The notes under the pieces were generated by a model, which was not told where the DNA came from, did no database searches, and was given only the letters and a program-made list of their open reading frames with translations. The translations under genes were made by a program, and so were the position numbers. A stretch of 64,000 nucleotides of DNA, taken from positions 1 through 64,000 of the forward strand of contig CAMAWD010000023.1 of the NCBI GenBank assembly GCA_945861785.1, in the 5' to 3' direction. Shown here in pieces: positions 35,665-44,237 of this stretch. Each line of letters opens with the position of its first letter. The first letter of the stretch is position 1. Source of the DNA: Rhodoferax sp. OV413 (GTDB lineage: Bacteria > Pseudomonadota > Gammaproteobacteria > Burkholderiales > Burkholderiaceae_C).

Positions 35665-36732
35665 TTATGGGCCGGTGGGTTCGACCGCGCGTCGCGTCCA
35701 TCCGTCCGCATGGCCCAGCAACCAGTCGCCCACGGCCTGCGGCATCGCACGCACATGTCCGGGCATCGGCCCCTTGGGAAATCCAACATGACCGCCCTGC
35801 GCCGGTTGCCACAACCGAACCCAGCGCGACACCTGGCCAGGACCAGGCAGGCTGGCACCTGGCACGAAGGGGTCATTGCGGGCGTTGAGGACCAGCGCAG
35901 GAATGCCGATCCGCGACAAATGCGGTTTGGCGGATGCACGTGCCCAATAGTCGTCCGTGTGCGCAAACCCGTGAAGGGGTGCGGTAAATATGTTATCGAA
36001 CTCGTACAGGTCGCGGGCTGACAGCAGCGCCTGACGGTCGAACAGGCCCGGATGCTGCGCGAGTTTGCGCAATGCCTTGGGCTTCATGGTGTTGAGAAAC
36101 ATGCGGGTATAGACCAGGCGATTGAAGCCGCGCCCGATCGCATGTCCGCCGGCAGCGAGGTCAAGTGGCGCACAAACGGAAGCCACCGCCTGCACCACTG
36201 CAGCTGCCGATGACCCCATCTCACCGGCCCAGCGCATCAGTGCATTGCCACCCAGGGAGACTCCCACGGCGACGATGGGCCCGGCATGAACGGACCGAAA
36301 ACGTTTGAGAATCCAGTCGATCTCCTCGAAATCGCCGGAATGGTAGGCACGTGGCCCGAGGTTGAGCTCACCGCCACAGCCTCGAAAGTGGGCGACAGCG
36401 AAATCGGCCCCCCGACCGCGGGCATAGTCGCCGAAGGCCTGCGCATAGTAGCTGGCAGAGGAGCCCTCCAAACCATGGAACAGCACCACCAACGGTACGG
36501 GCTCGGCGTGTGCACCTGCCGGCGCGACACGCGCTTCAGGCAGTACCTGACCGTTTGCCAACCAGTCCACGTCGATGAAATCGAGGTCTGGCGCGGTCCA
36601 GCGCTCCCTGCGGTACCGTACGGGCGAGCCGGCCACACGCTGCGCGGCCAATGCCGGCCAGATGGTTTGCAGGTTTCCACCGGGCAGCCAGGCCGGTGAC
36701 GCGTACCGCCAGTCCGGCGCGGAAATGTTCAT
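35665..36732 (-). CDS. YheT-like alpha/beta hydrolase
   Basis: A 355-residue member of the YheT/ABHD1-3 family. Features: PAWLPGGNLQTIWPAL near the N terminus (a family hallmark), VVLFHGLEGSSAS as oxyanion region, HFRGCGGELN, nucleophile elbow VAVGVSLGGNALMRW and the histidine in QGGHVGFPKG. Predicted carboxylesterase, possibly acting on lipids. ATG 36732 (MNISAPDWRY) was selected; a TTG 33 bases further upstream would overlap the SnoaL-like gene. It lies between that gene (29 bp) and the conserved hypothetical gene (7 bp). Confidence 0.88.
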   Translation of the reverse strand: MNISAPDWRYASPAWLPGGNLQTIWPALAAQRVAGSPVRYRRERWTAPDLDFIDVDWLANGQVLPEARVAPAGAHAEPVPLVVLFHGLEGSSASYYAQAFGDYARGRGADFAVAHFRGCGGELNLGPRAYHSGDFEEIDWILKRFRSVHAGPIVAVGVSLGGNALMRWAGEMGSSAAAVVQAVASVCAPLDLAAGGHAIGRGFNRLVYTRMFLNTMKPKALRKLAQHPGLFDRQALLSARDLYEFDNIFTAPLHGFAHTDDYWARASAKPHLSRIGIPALVLNARNDPFVPGASLPGPGQVSRWVRLWQPAQGGHVGFPKGPMPGHVRAMPQAVGDWLLGHADGWTRRAVEPTGP

Positions 36733-36761
36733 GTGAACAGGGGTAGGCAGGCCGGGGGAAT

Positions 36762-37211
36762 TCAATGGATTGTCTGCGGCGCGTCGTTGATCTCGTGGGC
36801 TTCATTCCGGCTGCCGGGGCTTGCATGGTGCGCCACCATGCGCCAGCCTTGCGCCGTCTTGTGGTACACGTTGGTCGCCAGCACGTAGGCATTGGTCGGC
36901 CCGGTTTCGGTCATCACGTCGACGCGTTCGAGCACGTTGTGCACCACACTGGCCAAGGCCTCGATCCTGCGCACCTGCTCTGGCCACGCACGGATAGTGC
37001 TATTGGCAAAAATTGCGTCAAAAGTGGCCCGGATCGCTGCGCCGCCCACGACCCGCGGTCCACCGGGGTGCACACACACGATCTCGTCGTCATCCGACCA
37101 GCACGCCATCAGCCGCTCGATGTCGCCCGTCTGCAGCGCCTCGTAAAAGGCGGCTTCGATGTCGTCGGCCGAACCGCCCATGACGGCAGCCTGGGTCTTT
37201 GCTTTTGGCAT
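36762..37211 (-). CDS. SnoaL-like/NTF2-family protein
   Basis: A 149-residue cone-shaped NTF2-like fold protein: DDIEAAFYEALQTGDIERLMACWSDDDEIVCVHPGG is the opening helix pair and first strand, followed by GGAAIRATFDAIF and a C-terminal YHKTAQGWRMVAHHAS sheet. The histidine in VCVHPGG and the HHAS ending are usual in DUF4440/SnoaL-like proteins whose roles are largely unknown. It is the first gene of a three-gene minus-strand set with the YheT-like hydrolase. Confidence 0.85.
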   Translation of the reverse strand: MPKAKTQAAVMGGSADDIEAAFYEALQTGDIERLMACWSDDDEIVCVHPGGPRVVGGAAIRATFDAIFANSTIRAWPEQVRRIEALASVVHNVLERVDVMTETGPTNAYVLATNVYHKTAQGWRMVAHHASPGSRNEAHEINDAPQTIH

Positions 37212-37357
37212 GGTAGGTGCGTCTCGGTTCTTGAACTGGCAGTTGTTGGGCGATTCGGGCGGCGGGGACAACGCGCCGGTCTTGAAATGCGGCGGATCAC
37301 CGCCCACATATGCTAACGTCTTCCCAAGCCGCAAGGCACTCACTGTAAGAGGTCACT

Positions 37358-37945
37358 ATGAAACGCTGGTTATTGGTCCTGTTGACAGCCCTGGGCCTGA
37401 CCGGGTGCGGGTACAACGACTTCCAACGCATGGACGAGCAGTCCAAGGCTGCCTGGAGCGAGGTGCTGAGCCAGTACCAGCGCCGCGCCGATCTGGTGCC
37501 CAACGTTGTGGCGACCGTCAAAGGCGAAGCCGCATTCGAGCAGGAAACCCTGACACGGGTGATCGAGGCCCGTGCCAAGGCCACTTCGATACAGGTAACG
37601 CCAGAGACGCTCAACAACCCGGAGGCGTTTCGCAAGTTCCAGGCCGCCCAGGGTGAGTTGGGCAGCGCGCTCAGCCGGCTCATGGTGGTGTCCGAGCAAT
37701 ACCCGAACCTCAAGGCCAACCAGGGTTTTGCCGACCTGCGGGTGACCCTCGAAGGCACCGAGAACCGGATCACGGTAGCGCGGGGGAGGTACATCAAGAC
37801 GGTAGAGGAGTACAACGTGCTTGCACGCAGTTTCCCGTCCAACCTGACGGCGATGGTGTTCAGCTACCAGCCGAAACCCACCTTCAGCGTGGCGAACGAG
37901 GCGCAGATTTCGACCCCTCCGACGGTCGACTTCAACAAGAAGTAA
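37358..37945 (+). CDS. lemA: LemA family protein
   Basis: A 195-residue LemA protein. The signal/anchor MKRWLLVLLTALGLTGCGYN carries a lipobox (LTGC, Cys17), so it may be a lipoprotein, then AAWSEVLSQYQRRADLVPNVVATVKGEAAFEQETL, the LemA hallmark, and LEGTENRITVARGRYIKTVEEYN. Function is not established; LemA is commonly encoded with TPM-domain proteins, exactly as here (next gene 3 bp away). The operon is probably involved in envelope maintenance. Confidence 0.93.
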   Translation: MKRWLLVLLTALGLTGCGYNDFQRMDEQSKAAWSEVLSQYQRRADLVPNVVATVKGEAAFEQETLTRVIEARAKATSIQVTPETLNNPEAFRKFQAAQGELGSALSRLMVVSEQYPNLKANQGFADLRVTLEGTENRITVARGRYIKTVEEYNVLARSFPSNLTAMVFSYQPKPTFSVANEAQISTPPTVDFNKK

Positions 37946-37948
37946 GGC

Positions 37949-38911
37949 GTGAAACCGGTTGCTGCACCGGGTATGGCGGGCACTGGGCGCCACTCGGACC
38001 GCGACACGGCGCGCCGGCTGGCGGCCTGGTTGTTGCGGTGGGTTTTGCTGGTGGCAGTCTGGTCGGGCAGCATGGGTGCGTTGGCACAGCAGGTTCAACC
38101 TGTGCCAGCACTGAGTGGCCGTGTGATCGACAACACCGGGACGCTGGATGCAGCGCAACGCGCAAAGCTGGAGGCAAAACTGGCCGCGCTGGAGGCGCAA
38201 AAAGGCGCTCAGGTGGTGGTCCTGCTGGTGCCCACCACGCAGCCTGAAGACATTGCGTCGTATGCCAACCGCGTGGCCAACGCCTGGAAGATCGGCCGCC
38301 ACGATGTCGGGGACGGCGTGTTGCTCATCGTCGCCAAGGACGACCGCAAGTTGCGCATCGAGGTGGCCAAGACGCTGGAGGGCGCGGTCCCCGATCTGGC
38401 CGCCAAACGCATCATCGACCAGGCGATCACCCCCAGGTTCAAGCAGGGTGATTATGCTGGCGGCCTGGGCAATGGTGTCGACCAGTTGGTGGGCCTCATC
38501 AATGGCGAGGCGCTGCCGGCAGTTGACGCCGGCGCCGGGCAGCCTGGCATCGGAAAGCCCGATTTCCAATGGTTTGACCTGCTGATCTTCATGGTCTTCG
38601 CGCTGCCGATCGGTGCAGCCATCGCGCGCGGCATCTTCGGTCGCAAGTTCGGCGCGTTGGTCACCGGCTTGGGCGTGGGCGGGATCGCCATGGTCGTGAC
38701 GGCCAGCATGGTGGTCGCGGGTGTCGCCGGGGTTGTGGCGCTGGTTTACGCACTTGCCGCAGGGTTTTCTGGTGCTGGTGCCGCCGTTCGTCGGGGGTGG
38801 CCTGGTGCCGGGGGGCTGGGTACCGGGGGAGGTTGGGGCGGTGGTGGTGGTGGCTTCAGCTCGGGTGGCGGTGGTGATTTTGGCGGCGGCGGCGCGTCCG
38901 GCAACTGGTGA
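37949..38911 (+). CDS. TPM-domain membrane protein (YgcG family)
   Basis: A 320-residue protein from GTG 37949, 3 bp after lemA. A signal peptide or anchor (LAAWLLRWVLLVAVWSGSMGALAQ) precedes the TPM domain (about residues 50-195: GRVIDNTGTLDAAQRAKLEAKL, VLLVPTTQPEDIASYANRVANAWKIG). Two hydrophobic segments follow (LLIFMVFALPIGAAIARG; VGGIAMVVTASMVVAGVAGVVALVYALAAGF) and the end is an almost pure glycine/serine tail finishing SGNW, as is common in this family. It overlaps the next TPM gene by 4 bp (GTGA). Confidence 0.9.
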   Translation: MKPVAAPGMAGTGRHSDRDTARRLAAWLLRWVLLVAVWSGSMGALAQQVQPVPALSGRVIDNTGTLDAAQRAKLEAKLAALEAQKGAQVVVLLVPTTQPEDIASYANRVANAWKIGRHDVGDGVLLIVAKDDRKLRIEVAKTLEGAVPDLAAKRIIDQAITPRFKQGDYAGGLGNGVDQLVGLINGEALPAVDAGAGQPGIGKPDFQWFDLLIFMVFALPIGAAIARGIFGRKFGALVTGLGVGGIAMVVTASMVVAGVAGVVALVYALAAGFSGAGAAVRRGWPGAGGLGTGGGWGGGGGGFSSGGGGDFGGGGASGNW

Positions 38912-39456
38912 GGGCGAAACGCATGCTCCAACGTCTCAAGACCTTTCTCAAACACCGTTGGCTGGACGAGTCGGACACGCGTCGGGTCATTGGCGGGCAG
39001 ACACTGGAGCGCCTGGCCAATTTGGTGGCGGCAAGTGAAAAGAACCACAGCGGCGAGATCAGGATCTTCGTCGAGGCCAGCCTGCCAGTCACCTACCTGT
39101 GGCGCCACCTGGTGCACAAGGTCCCGGTGGATGCCTTGGCTCGCCAACGCGCACTCATGATGTTCAGCAAGCTTGGCGTCTGGGACACCGCGGACAACAA
39201 CGGTGTGCTTGTCTACCTGTTGTTGGCCGAGCGCAAGATCGAACTGGTCGCGGATCGGGGCGTGAATGCATTGGTCAGCCGATCCGAATGGGAAGGAATG
39301 GTCAGGCGGATGGGTGTAGCCTTCGCGGCCGGAAGATTCGAGGCGGGACTGGCCCAGGCGGTGGACGAAGTGTCAGCGCCCCTGCTGCGGCATTTTGCGG
39401 TGCGGCCAGGCGCCGACAACGGCAACGAACTGCCGGACACGCCGATCCTTGGCTGA
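38908..39456 (+). CDS. Second TPM-domain protein
   Basis: A 182-residue protein with a single TPM domain (LERLANLVAASEKNHSGEIRIFVEASLP, then ARQRALMMFSKLGVWDTADNNGVLVYLLLAERKIELVADRGV). No signal peptide, so likely cytoplasmic-face or soluble. The GTG at 38908 overlaps the stop of the preceding gene; ATG 38923 is an alternative. Third gene of the lemA-TPM-TPM operon, which ends here. Confidence 0.88.
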   Translation: MRAKRMLQRLKTFLKHRWLDESDTRRVIGGQTLERLANLVAASEKNHSGEIRIFVEASLPVTYLWRHLVHKVPVDALARQRALMMFSKLGVWDTADNNGVLVYLLLAERKIELVADRGVNALVSRSEWEGMVRRMGVAFAAGRFEAGLAQAVDEVSAPLLRHFAVRPGADNGNELPDTPILG

Positions 39457-39590
39457 ACCAACCGCATCATGATCGGCTTAGGGGGTGCACCATTGTGACG
39501 CACGCCCCTGCCACACCACCCGGCATGCGGGTTCACACCCGCTGCCCTTGTTGGCCCGCGCCCGCTGGAACGCTCGCTGCCGGCTCTCTC

Positions 39591-39617
39591 TTGTCATCGC
39601 CGCTTACGATTTATACT
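39591..39617 (+). promoter_or_regulatory. Candidate promoter immediately before the acyl-CoA ligase gene
   Basis: TTGTCA (39591-39596) and TATACT (39612-39617) are separated by 15 bp. The ATG of the ligase gene starts only 7 bases after the -10, at the place where transcription would begin, and no Shine-Dalgarno precedes it. If this is the promoter, the mRNA would be leaderless. Confidence 0.35.
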
Positions 39618-39623
39618 CAATCC

Positions 39624-41141
39624 ATGCACAGTAACGGACTCGCGGCACTTGGTGTCTTGGGGCAGGATGGGCCCCAATCCATCGTCGATTTGGTCTTCCA
39701 CAATGCGCGGCGCAAGGCTGCGACCCCAGCCATCGAATGGCCGGCTGGAAAACTCACTTATGGGGATCTGGCGCCGCTGATCCTGCGCACGTCGTTTCAC
39801 CTCAGATCCCTTGGCGTTGGAGTCGGTGATCCAGTCGCCATTGCACTGGGAGATCATGTCGATCACCTGGTCGCCTTGTTGGCCGTGGCTGCGATGGGCG
39901 CCGTAATCCTGCCGATCGACGTTCGCTGGACCGAGACGGAAAAGGCCGCCGTCGCGCATGCATTTGGTGCCGTGCTCGCGCTCGTTGACGACGGGGCGAC
40001 GCCGATAGCCGATCTGGCCAATTCCGCGAACGACGCCGCATGGCACAGCTCTGTTGCGGCAGCGCCCCTGGATCTCGACCTGTTCGTGCGCGGCCGTGCG
40101 CGGCCGCTGGCGCTGTCTTTGTCGTCGGGTACGACCGGCCGACCCAAGGGCCCGTTGGCAACCCACGGACATATTCTGAACCGGCTGTACATCTACACCG
40201 CCAGTCTCGGATTCGGCAGTACGGACCGATTCATGGTGGCCAGCCCCCTGTATTTTGGCGGCGCCCGCTACATGTCGCTGGCCTACCTGTGCCTGGGTGG
40301 GACGCTGGTGTTGTATCCGCCGCCCTACACGCCGCGCGGGCTCATCGATGCCATGCAGCAGCACGACATCACTTCATTGTTCCTGGTGCCGACGATATTG
40401 AGGCGATTGCTGGAGACTCCTTTTGAAGGGGAAATGATGTTCCCAAGGCTTCGGCGACTGGTGTCGAGCGGTGCCGTGCTGCATGCCGATGAACGCCGCG
40501 CGGTCAAGCAGAAAATATGCGGCAATTTCATGAACTTCTATTCCTCGACCGAGGGTGGTGGCGTTTCTGTCCTTGATGCCGACGCACCGGACGAGCTGTC
40601 CGGCTCGATAGGGCGGGTCGTGCTCGGGACGGAAGTGGAGGTCGTCGATGACCAGCATCAACCTGTGGCGACTGGCAGCACAGGCCGGGTCCGCTATCGG
40701 GGCGGGTCGGTCGCCGCCGGTTATCACCTTGATCCGGAAGCATCAAAGGAGGCGTTCCGCGATGGCTGGTACTACCCGGGTGACTTGGCACATTTCGACG
40801 CCGACGGTTTTCTGTTCCTCGATGGTCGCTCCAAGGACATGATCATCCGCGGCGGGGTCAATATCTACCCGCATGAAATTGAGGAGGTTCTGATGCGCCA
40901 CGCCGAGGTCCGTGAAGCTGCGGCGACGGCCATGACATCGGCCGAACTCGGCGAGGAGGTCGTTGCATTTGTCGTGCTTCACCGTCCGCTCGAGCAGCAG
41001 AAACTGCTTGAATACTGCCGACTGCAACTCGCGCCCTACAAAGTGCCCAAGCTGATCGTGCAGGTCGATGAGCTTCCCAGAAACAGTTCCGGCAAAGTGT
41101 TGAAGGCGAAACTGCAGGAGCTTCTGGTGCGCCAGCCATGA
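39624..41141 (+). CDS. AMP-dependent acyl-CoA synthetase/ligase
   Basis: A 505-residue ANL-family adenylating enzyme that activates a carboxylic acid as its CoA thioester. P-loop SLSSGTTGRPKGPLATH, the A5 motif FYSSTEGGG, A7 YPGDLAHFDADGFLFLDGR, A8 SKDMIIRGGVNIYPHEIEEVL and the catalytic A10 lysine in RNSSGKVLKAKL are intact. The acid is unknown. It starts the plus-strand arm of the catabolic cluster and overlaps the next gene by 4 bp. No ribosome binding site precedes its ATG. Confidence 0.9.
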   Translation: MHSNGLAALGVLGQDGPQSIVDLVFHNARRKAATPAIEWPAGKLTYGDLAPLILRTSFHLRSLGVGVGDPVAIALGDHVDHLVALLAVAAMGAVILPIDVRWTETEKAAVAHAFGAVLALVDDGATPIADLANSANDAAWHSSVAAAPLDLDLFVRGRARPLALSLSSGTTGRPKGPLATHGHILNRLYIYTASLGFGSTDRFMVASPLYFGGARYMSLAYLCLGGTLVLYPPPYTPRGLIDAMQQHDITSLFLVPTILRRLLETPFEGEMMFPRLRRLVSSGAVLHADERRAVKQKICGNFMNFYSSTEGGGVSVLDADAPDELSGSIGRVVLGTEVEVVDDQHQPVATGSTGRVRYRGGSVAAGYHLDPEASKEAFRDGWYYPGDLAHFDADGFLFLDGRSKDMIIRGGVNIYPHEIEEVLMRHAEVREAAATAMTSAELGEEVVAFVVLHRPLEQQKLLEYCRLQLAPYKVPKLIVQVDELPRNSSGKVLKAKLQELLVRQP

Positions 41142-41980
41142 GCCAGTTGACCATCCGGCGTGGTTTTGCCCAAGTGCCCGATGGCCAGGTGCACTACCGA
41201 ACGGCGGGCCAACCGTGTCGCGTGCCGCTGGTGCTTCTTCACGCCTCGCCTGGTTCGTCGCGTGCGCTCGATCCGCTCACACTGCGCTTCGGGCGCAGCA
41301 GGCAGGTGTTTGCCCTTGACACGATGGGCAATGGCGACTCCTCACCGCCAGCAGTCGCGGATCCGCACATCACCGATTTTTCGGCCGGCGCCCTGGCCGC
41401 GATCGACAACCTGGGCATTGGCCAATTCGACCTCTATGGCACCCACACAGGCGCCGGCATAGCAGCCGAGATTGCGATTGCCGCGCCCACCCGGGTCCGC
41501 CGGCTCGTTCTGGACGGTGTCGGGCTATATAACGAGGAAGAAATTGCCGACATGCTGGCCCGTTATGCCCCAAAGCTCGAACCCGACTTGGAAGCGCGCT
41601 ACGTCATGTGGATCTGGCATTTTGTTCGAGACACCTACAGCTTCTGGCCTTGGTATCGCCGCGACCCGGAGCACGCGCGCAGCGTGGGCCTGCCTTCGGT
41701 CGACGTCCTGCACGACAAGTTTGTCGACGTGCTCAAAGCCGCGCGAACCTATCACCTGTCCTATCGCGCGTCGATTTCGCAGTCCAAGCGCGAGCGATTC
41801 CCACTCATCAAGGTGCCGACACTCGTGGCCTGTACCGCCTCCGACATGTTGTTTCGATGGCACGATCAAGTGGTTGCGCTGATCCCGGGGGCTCAGCGCG
41901 CGGTGACCGAGGGAATTGGAACAGGGCAGGCTGCCGAGGAAACGGTCAGCGAGATTTCGCGCTTTCTGGACGCCGGCTGA
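41138..41980 (+). CDS. Alpha/beta-fold protein with non-serine nucleophile elbow (GTHTG)
   Basis: A 280-residue alpha/beta hydrolase-fold protein. The oxyanion region LVLLHASPGSSRALDPL and ALDTMGNGDSSPP are normal, but the elbow that should read G-x-S-x-G is FDLYGTHTGAGIAAEIA: the serine position is His. The acid could lie in VACTASDMLFRW; the C-terminal histidine is not obvious. I remember close families carrying HxTGA elbows, so this may be a natural variant with another chemistry rather than decay. Overlap of 4 bp with the ligase gene shows co-translation and a shared pathway. Confidence 0.82.
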   Translation: MSQLTIRRGFAQVPDGQVHYRTAGQPCRVPLVLLHASPGSSRALDPLTLRFGRSRQVFALDTMGNGDSSPPAVADPHITDFSAGALAAIDNLGIGQFDLYGTHTGAGIAAEIAIAAPTRVRRLVLDGVGLYNEEEIADMLARYAPKLEPDLEARYVMWIWHFVRDTYSFWPWYRRDPEHARSVGLPSVDVLHDKFVDVLKAARTYHLSYRASISQSKRERFPLIKVPTLVACTASDMLFRWHDQVVALIPGAQRAVTEGIGTGQAAEETVSEISRFLDAG

Positions 41981-41994
41981 AGCGCGCAGGGCGA

Positions 41995-43137
41995 TCAAGC
42001 CCGGCCGAGGCAGGCCTCGATCAGGCGTGTCGCGCGCGCCCCGATGTCCAGGCCACCGTGCATCCGATTCGGACAGTACGCGAATCCAATGCGAGCGTCG
42101 GGATCGGCGATCGCGTGCGCGCCGCCTGCGCCCGAGTGTCCGAATGCGCGCATGCTGCTGCCCATGGGCCGATCAGGCGGATGATTCAGAAAAAAACCAA
42201 GCCCGAGACGAAAATTCAGTCCGCTTGAGATGGAAACGCCGCGCCACTGCTCGACAAGTGCCGCCTCAAGCGCAGACTGCCGGATCAGCTGTTTGCCGTC
42301 GTATGCGCCACCGCAGGCCAGCACCCCGAGAAGGCGCGCCACGGCACGGGCATTGCCGTGGCCGTTGGCCGAGGGTATCTGGGCCGAGCGCCACGCAACG
42401 GAGTTGTAATCCTCGGCAGGCGGTAGTTGTCTCCAAATCCTGCTGAGCAAGTCGTTCTTCGATTCAGTCTGCGCGAGATCAAGCAGATTGCCCTTGGAAC
42501 GGATCATCGAGGCGCAGCGGGATTGCTCGGCCAGGGTCAGCCCGATCGCGTAGTCAATCCCAAGCGGGCCGGAAATCTCATCGCGTACAAACTGGCCAAG
42601 GCTTCGCCCGTCGACACGGCGCACCAGTGCCGAGCAGATGAACCCCATCGTCGCCGAGTGGTAACACTTGACCGTGCCAGGCTCCCAAAGGGGCGGTTGC
42701 TCTGCGATGGCGCTTTCCATCACGGCTGAGTCATAGATCGAACCCGGCGGTGCAGCGTCTGCAACCGGGATTGAAGCCAGATGGCTCAACGCAAAGCGAA
42801 CCGGAATTTGCGCCTTGCCGTTCTGCGCAAACTCTGGCCAGAAACTGGCGATCGGCGCGTCGAGAGTCAGCAACCCGCGGTCCACCAGCATATGGATGGC
42901 CAGGGCCGATACCGCCTTGCCGACGGACATCATGCAGACAATCGTGTCGCTCTGCCATGGCCGGGTTTTCTGGGCGTCGCACCAGCCGCCCCACAGGTCG
43001 ACCACCGGCCGGCCGTCGAGCGTGACCGCGACGGCAGCACCGAGTTCGCCATCCTCGTCGAAATTTTTCTGGAACGCGCGCCGGACCGGTTCAAAGCGCG
43101 GGTCGCAATGTCCGTGAATGGCGGTCCCGTCATTCAT
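41995..43137 (-). CDS. Serine hydrolase, beta-lactamase fold (EstB/class C type)
   Basis: A 380-residue enzyme with SxxK motif CMMSVGKAVSALAIHMLV, Tyr motif CYHSATMGF and third motif FGHSGAGG. No signal peptide; likely a cytoplasmic esterase, amidase or transpeptidase-like hydrolase. The ATG at 43137 shares one base with the stop of the upstream ABC ATPase gene (TGATG); a GTG one codon earlier is possible. As the last gene of the ACAD-ABC transporter operon, it probably hydrolyses an ester or amide of the imported compound. Confidence 0.88.
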   Translation of the reverse strand: MNDGTAIHGHCDPRFEPVRRAFQKNFDEDGELGAAVAVTLDGRPVVDLWGGWCDAQKTRPWQSDTIVCMMSVGKAVSALAIHMLVDRGLLTLDAPIASFWPEFAQNGKAQIPVRFALSHLASIPVADAAPPGSIYDSAVMESAIAEQPPLWEPGTVKCYHSATMGFICSALVRRVDGRSLGQFVRDEISGPLGIDYAIGLTLAEQSRCASMIRSKGNLLDLAQTESKNDLLSRIWRQLPPAEDYNSVAWRSAQIPSANGHGNARAVARLLGVLACGGAYDGKQLIRQSALEAALVEQWRGVSISSGLNFRLGLGFFLNHPPDRPMGSSMRAFGHSGAGGAHAIADPDARIGFAYCPNRMHGGLDIGARATRLIEACLGRA

Positions 43138-44234
43138 CACTTGCCGTCATCCTCAAACGCATGGACAGCCTCCCGCACCCAGGACAGCCAGACGCTGGAG
43201 CCAGGAGACAGTCGCGAGCCATGCGTTATGTCCGCCTGGTTGACCTCGATCGCTGAAAGCACGACGGCCTGGTTGACCTTGAGCCGCACCCGATAACTGG
43301 ACGTGGTCCCCAGATAGATCGAATGCTCAAGCACACCTTCGACCGCGAAGGACCCGGCAGGTGGAGCGGTTTCACTGACCCGAATCTTTTCCGAGCGGAT
43401 GGTCACGCAGCATCGCTGCCCCACAACCATCGACGACCTGGAACGGGCCGAACATGAAATGCCATCAACGTCCAGACCAACGAGCCCGTCCGCCACGGTG
43501 ACCACATGACCCGTCAAGACATTGGTGATCCCCATGAAGTCCGCAACAAAACGCGACGAGGGGCGCTCAAAGATTTCGGCCGGCGACCCCAGCTGCTCCA
43601 CCCGTCCGCCATTCATGACCGCGATCCGATCGCTCAGCACCATGGCTTCCTCTTGGTCATGGGTAACAAACACCGACGTGACACCGAGGCGGCGGGTCAG
43701 TTGCCGAAGTTCAAACTGCATCGACTCGCGCAGCTTGCGGTCGAGTGCTCCAAACGGCTCGTCCAGCAGCAGTACCTCGGGCTCGATCACAAGAGCCCGA
43801 GCCAGCGCCACGCGCTGTTGCTGCCCCCCGGAGAGCTGGTGCGGATAACGGCCGCCGAAACCGTCCAGATGAACCAGCTCAAGGGCGCTGCGGGAGCGCT
43901 CTGACTGCGACTTGGCCGGTACGCTGCGCATACGCAGGCCGAAGCTTACGTTCTGCTCGACCGTCATGTGCGGAAACAATGCATGATTCTGGAACACCAT
44001 GCCAATGTTGCGTCGGTGCACAGGCAGGTCGGTGACGTCCTTGCCACCGATCTCAATTCTTCCGGTGTCGACATCGGCCAGTCCCGCAATTGCCCGCAAC
44101 GTCGTCGTCTTGCCGCACCCCGACGGCCCGAGCAGTGTCAGGAACTCGCCAGCCCTGATGTCCAGCGAAACGTTGTCTATTGCGGCGACGGCTCCAAAGC
44201 TCTTTCCGATGCCCGACATCCGGATGTTTCCCAT
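43137..44234 (-). CDS. ABC transporter ATP-binding protein (PotA-like)
   Basis: A 365-residue ATPase with Walker A GPSGCGKTT, Q-loop MVFQNHALFPHMTV, signature LSGGQQQRVALAR, Walker B VLLLDEPFGALDRKLRESMQ and a C-terminal TOBE domain. This class drives polyamine, opine and similar importers. It is followed in tight coupling by the serine hydrolase and preceded by two separate permease genes (3 bp gap). Confidence 0.93.
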   Translation of the reverse strand: MGNIRMSGIGKSFGAVAAIDNVSLDIRAGEFLTLLGPSGCGKTTTLRAIAGLADVDTGRIEIGGKDVTDLPVHRRNIGMVFQNHALFPHMTVEQNVSFGLRMRSVPAKSQSERSRSALELVHLDGFGGRYPHQLSGGQQQRVALARALVIEPEVLLLDEPFGALDRKLRESMQFELRQLTRRLGVTSVFVTHDQEEAMVLSDRIAVMNGGRVEQLGSPAEIFERPSSRFVADFMGITNVLTGHVVTVADGLVGLDVDGISCSARSRSSMVVGQRCCVTIRSEKIRVSETAPPAGSFAVEGVLEHSIYLGTTSSYRVRLKVNQAVVLSAIEVNQADITHGSRLSPGSSVWLSWVREAVHAFEDDGK

Positions 44235-44237
44235 TGG

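Noticed and set aside
38816-38905. Glycine-codon repeats at the end of the TPM gene as a repeat array or CRISPR-like structure
   Set aside because: It is a low-complexity glycine/serine tail usual for this family. No CRISPR array was seen in the window.
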